A model generated the notes under the pieces. That model was not told where the DNA came from, made no database searches, and saw only the letters and a list, made by a program, of their open reading frames with translations. A stretch of 64,000 nucleotides of DNA from an uncultured Oscillibacter sp. (lineage in GTDB: Bacteria; Bacillota; Clostridia; Oscillospirales; Oscillospiraceae): assembly GCA_910588175.1 (NCBI GenBank), contig CAJUQQ010000002.1, positions 38,359 through 102,358 on the forward strand. Reading direction: 5' to 3'. A program made the translations under genes and the position numbers. Within the stretch, counting starts at the first letter, position 1. Each line of letters opens with the position of its first letter. Positions 63,390 to 64,000 of this stretch are shown here, in pieces.

Positions 63390-64000
63390 TCAGGCGGTTT
63401 CTTCGCAGAGCTTCGCTCCCCCCAGGGCCACGGCAAAGACAAACCAGAAGATACACATGACCCGGGGATAGTTCCAGAGGTAGTCCGCCAGGCCGCAGAC
63501 CAGGGCCCCGCACAGGGCGGCGCAGGCGGCGCAGGTGATGGTCCGGACAGCCCCGTCGGCGCAGTGGCGGACGGCGTGGGCCGCCCGCTTCACGCCCCAG
63601 AGGGCGGAGCCCGCAAAACCCACAAAGCCCAGGACGCCCATCTCCGCCCAGACCTGAAGATAGATGTTGTGGGAGTGGACGAAGGGGGTGCGGGCGTGGT
63701 AGAAGTTCAGCAGCTTGACATAGCGCTGGACGGCGGCGGTGCCCAGGCCCGCGCCGGAGAGGGGACGGCGGGTGATGACCTCCAGGCCCGCTTTGAACAG
63801 GGGGAAGCGGCTGTTGGTGGAGGAGTCGGAGGAATCAAAGATGGTGAGGATGCGGTTCCAAATGCTGGCGGGCAGGAAGGGCGCCGCCAGGAGGCACAGG
63901 GCGAAGAAAAGAGGCAGCAGCTTGGGCTTCCAGAGGAAGATCATTACCACCATGGCACAGGCAATGCCGATCCAGGCGGCGCGGCAGTAGGTCATGCCCA
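63390..64000 (-). CDS. O-antigen ligase family protein, 5-prime part beyond the window
   Basis: The C-terminal 203 or so residues of a polytopic Wzy_C/O-antigen ligase family protein. The conserved loop GAGLGTAAVQRYVKLLN and HSHNIYLQVWAEMGVLGFVGF carries the family histidine. At least five membrane helices remain. The first visible residues (TYCRAAWIGIA) match an internal helix of the family, so the true start lies outside. In Gram-positives such proteins polymerise or ligate surface glycans, or attach sugars to spore or wall polymers. Confidence 0.82.
   Translation of the reverse strand, partial: GMTYCRAAWIGIACAMVVMIFLWKPKLLPLFFALCLLAAPFLPASIWNRILTIFDSSDSSTNSRFPLFKAGLEVITRRPLSGAGLGTAAVQRYVKLLNFYHARTPFVHSHNIYLQVWAEMGVLGFVGFAGSALWGVKRAAHAVRHCADGAVRTITCAACAALCGALVCGLADYLWNYPRVMCIFWFVFAVALGGAKLCEETA

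Overview
The window is a G+C-rich, gene-dense chromosomal segment of a spore-forming, probably strictly anaerobic Gram-positive bacterium. The best fit is an Oscillospirales/Oscillospiraceae gut lineage (Flavonifractor, Lawsonibacter or Intestinimonas-like). The evidence is sporulation genes (ylbJ, yqfC, yqfD, spoVAC, spoVAD), SLH and CAP surface proteins, a LexA with a Firmicutes-type operator, strong SD motifs with TTGACA-N17-TATAAT promoters, and gene orders seen in that group. I see no rRNA, tRNA, CRISPR array, prophage or transposase gene. The taxonomic placement is inference.

Layout. 1-2.4 kb: lexA, secG and a secreted HtrA-like protease on the minus strand. 2.5-9.1 kb: a nucleoside salvage block, deoC-deoD followed by a BMP lipoprotein and its ABC transporter (ATPase and two permeases). 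9.2-13.2 kb: ylbJ divergent from yqfC-yqfD-phoH-ybeY. 13.2-14.95 kb is the main accessory island. It holds a MITE-like element, a 1.1 kb segment bounded by a perfect 23-bp inverted repeat and carrying an XRE regulator with a small divergent gene, and what looks like a type I toxin-antitoxin locus. 15-24 kb: recD2, an XRE gene with twin operators, comF, mreB, small regulators, a CmpB-type membrane protein, hemW, spoVAC and a PilZ protein. 24-28.5 kb: DUF1015, thrH, nitroreductase and a D,D-carboxypeptidase. 28.6-32 kb: comEA overlapping a two-component system and a GerMN lipoprotein. 32-36.6 kb: a purine/uracil permease, a PEBP protein, a zinc-ribbon gene cut off by a MITE end, an ATP-grasp ligase and a second MITE. 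36.7-38.6 kb: marR-MATE efflux.

38.6-44.4 kb (minus): siroheme-dependent nitrite/sulfite reductase, an ABC importer of the iron/cobalamin type, and a CysG-like siroheme synthase, in one direction. 44.5-46.2 kb: DUF523 and DUF815. 46.3-52.9 kb (minus): a branched-chain amino acid operon with two acetolactate synthase pairs (ilvB-ilvN twice) and ilvC. It is preceded by a Leu/Ile/Val-rich leader peptide and an attenuator-like terminator. 53-54.4 kb: an SLH-CAP secreted protein. 54.4-60.4 kb: carbamate kinase, YgeW and YgeY, genes linked to anaerobic purine/urate breakdown, divergent from a YheO-type regulator and a fold-type-II PLP enzyme. 60.5-64 kb: small regulators, spoVAD, a TIGR00266 protein, an orphan promoter-terminator pair that may be a small RNA, and a partial O-antigen ligase.

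Two themes connect the regions. The first is nucleoside/purine use: uptake and phosphorolysis, base permease, then YgeW/YgeY/carbamate kinase yielding ATP from carbamoyl phosphate. The second is sporulation and envelope work. The most unusual signals are the candidate type I toxin-antitoxin pair, the MITE-like family with a conserved core but different matched ends, the ilv leader peptide, the split spoVA genes with forespore-type promoters, and two genes with no canonical start codon where one is expected.
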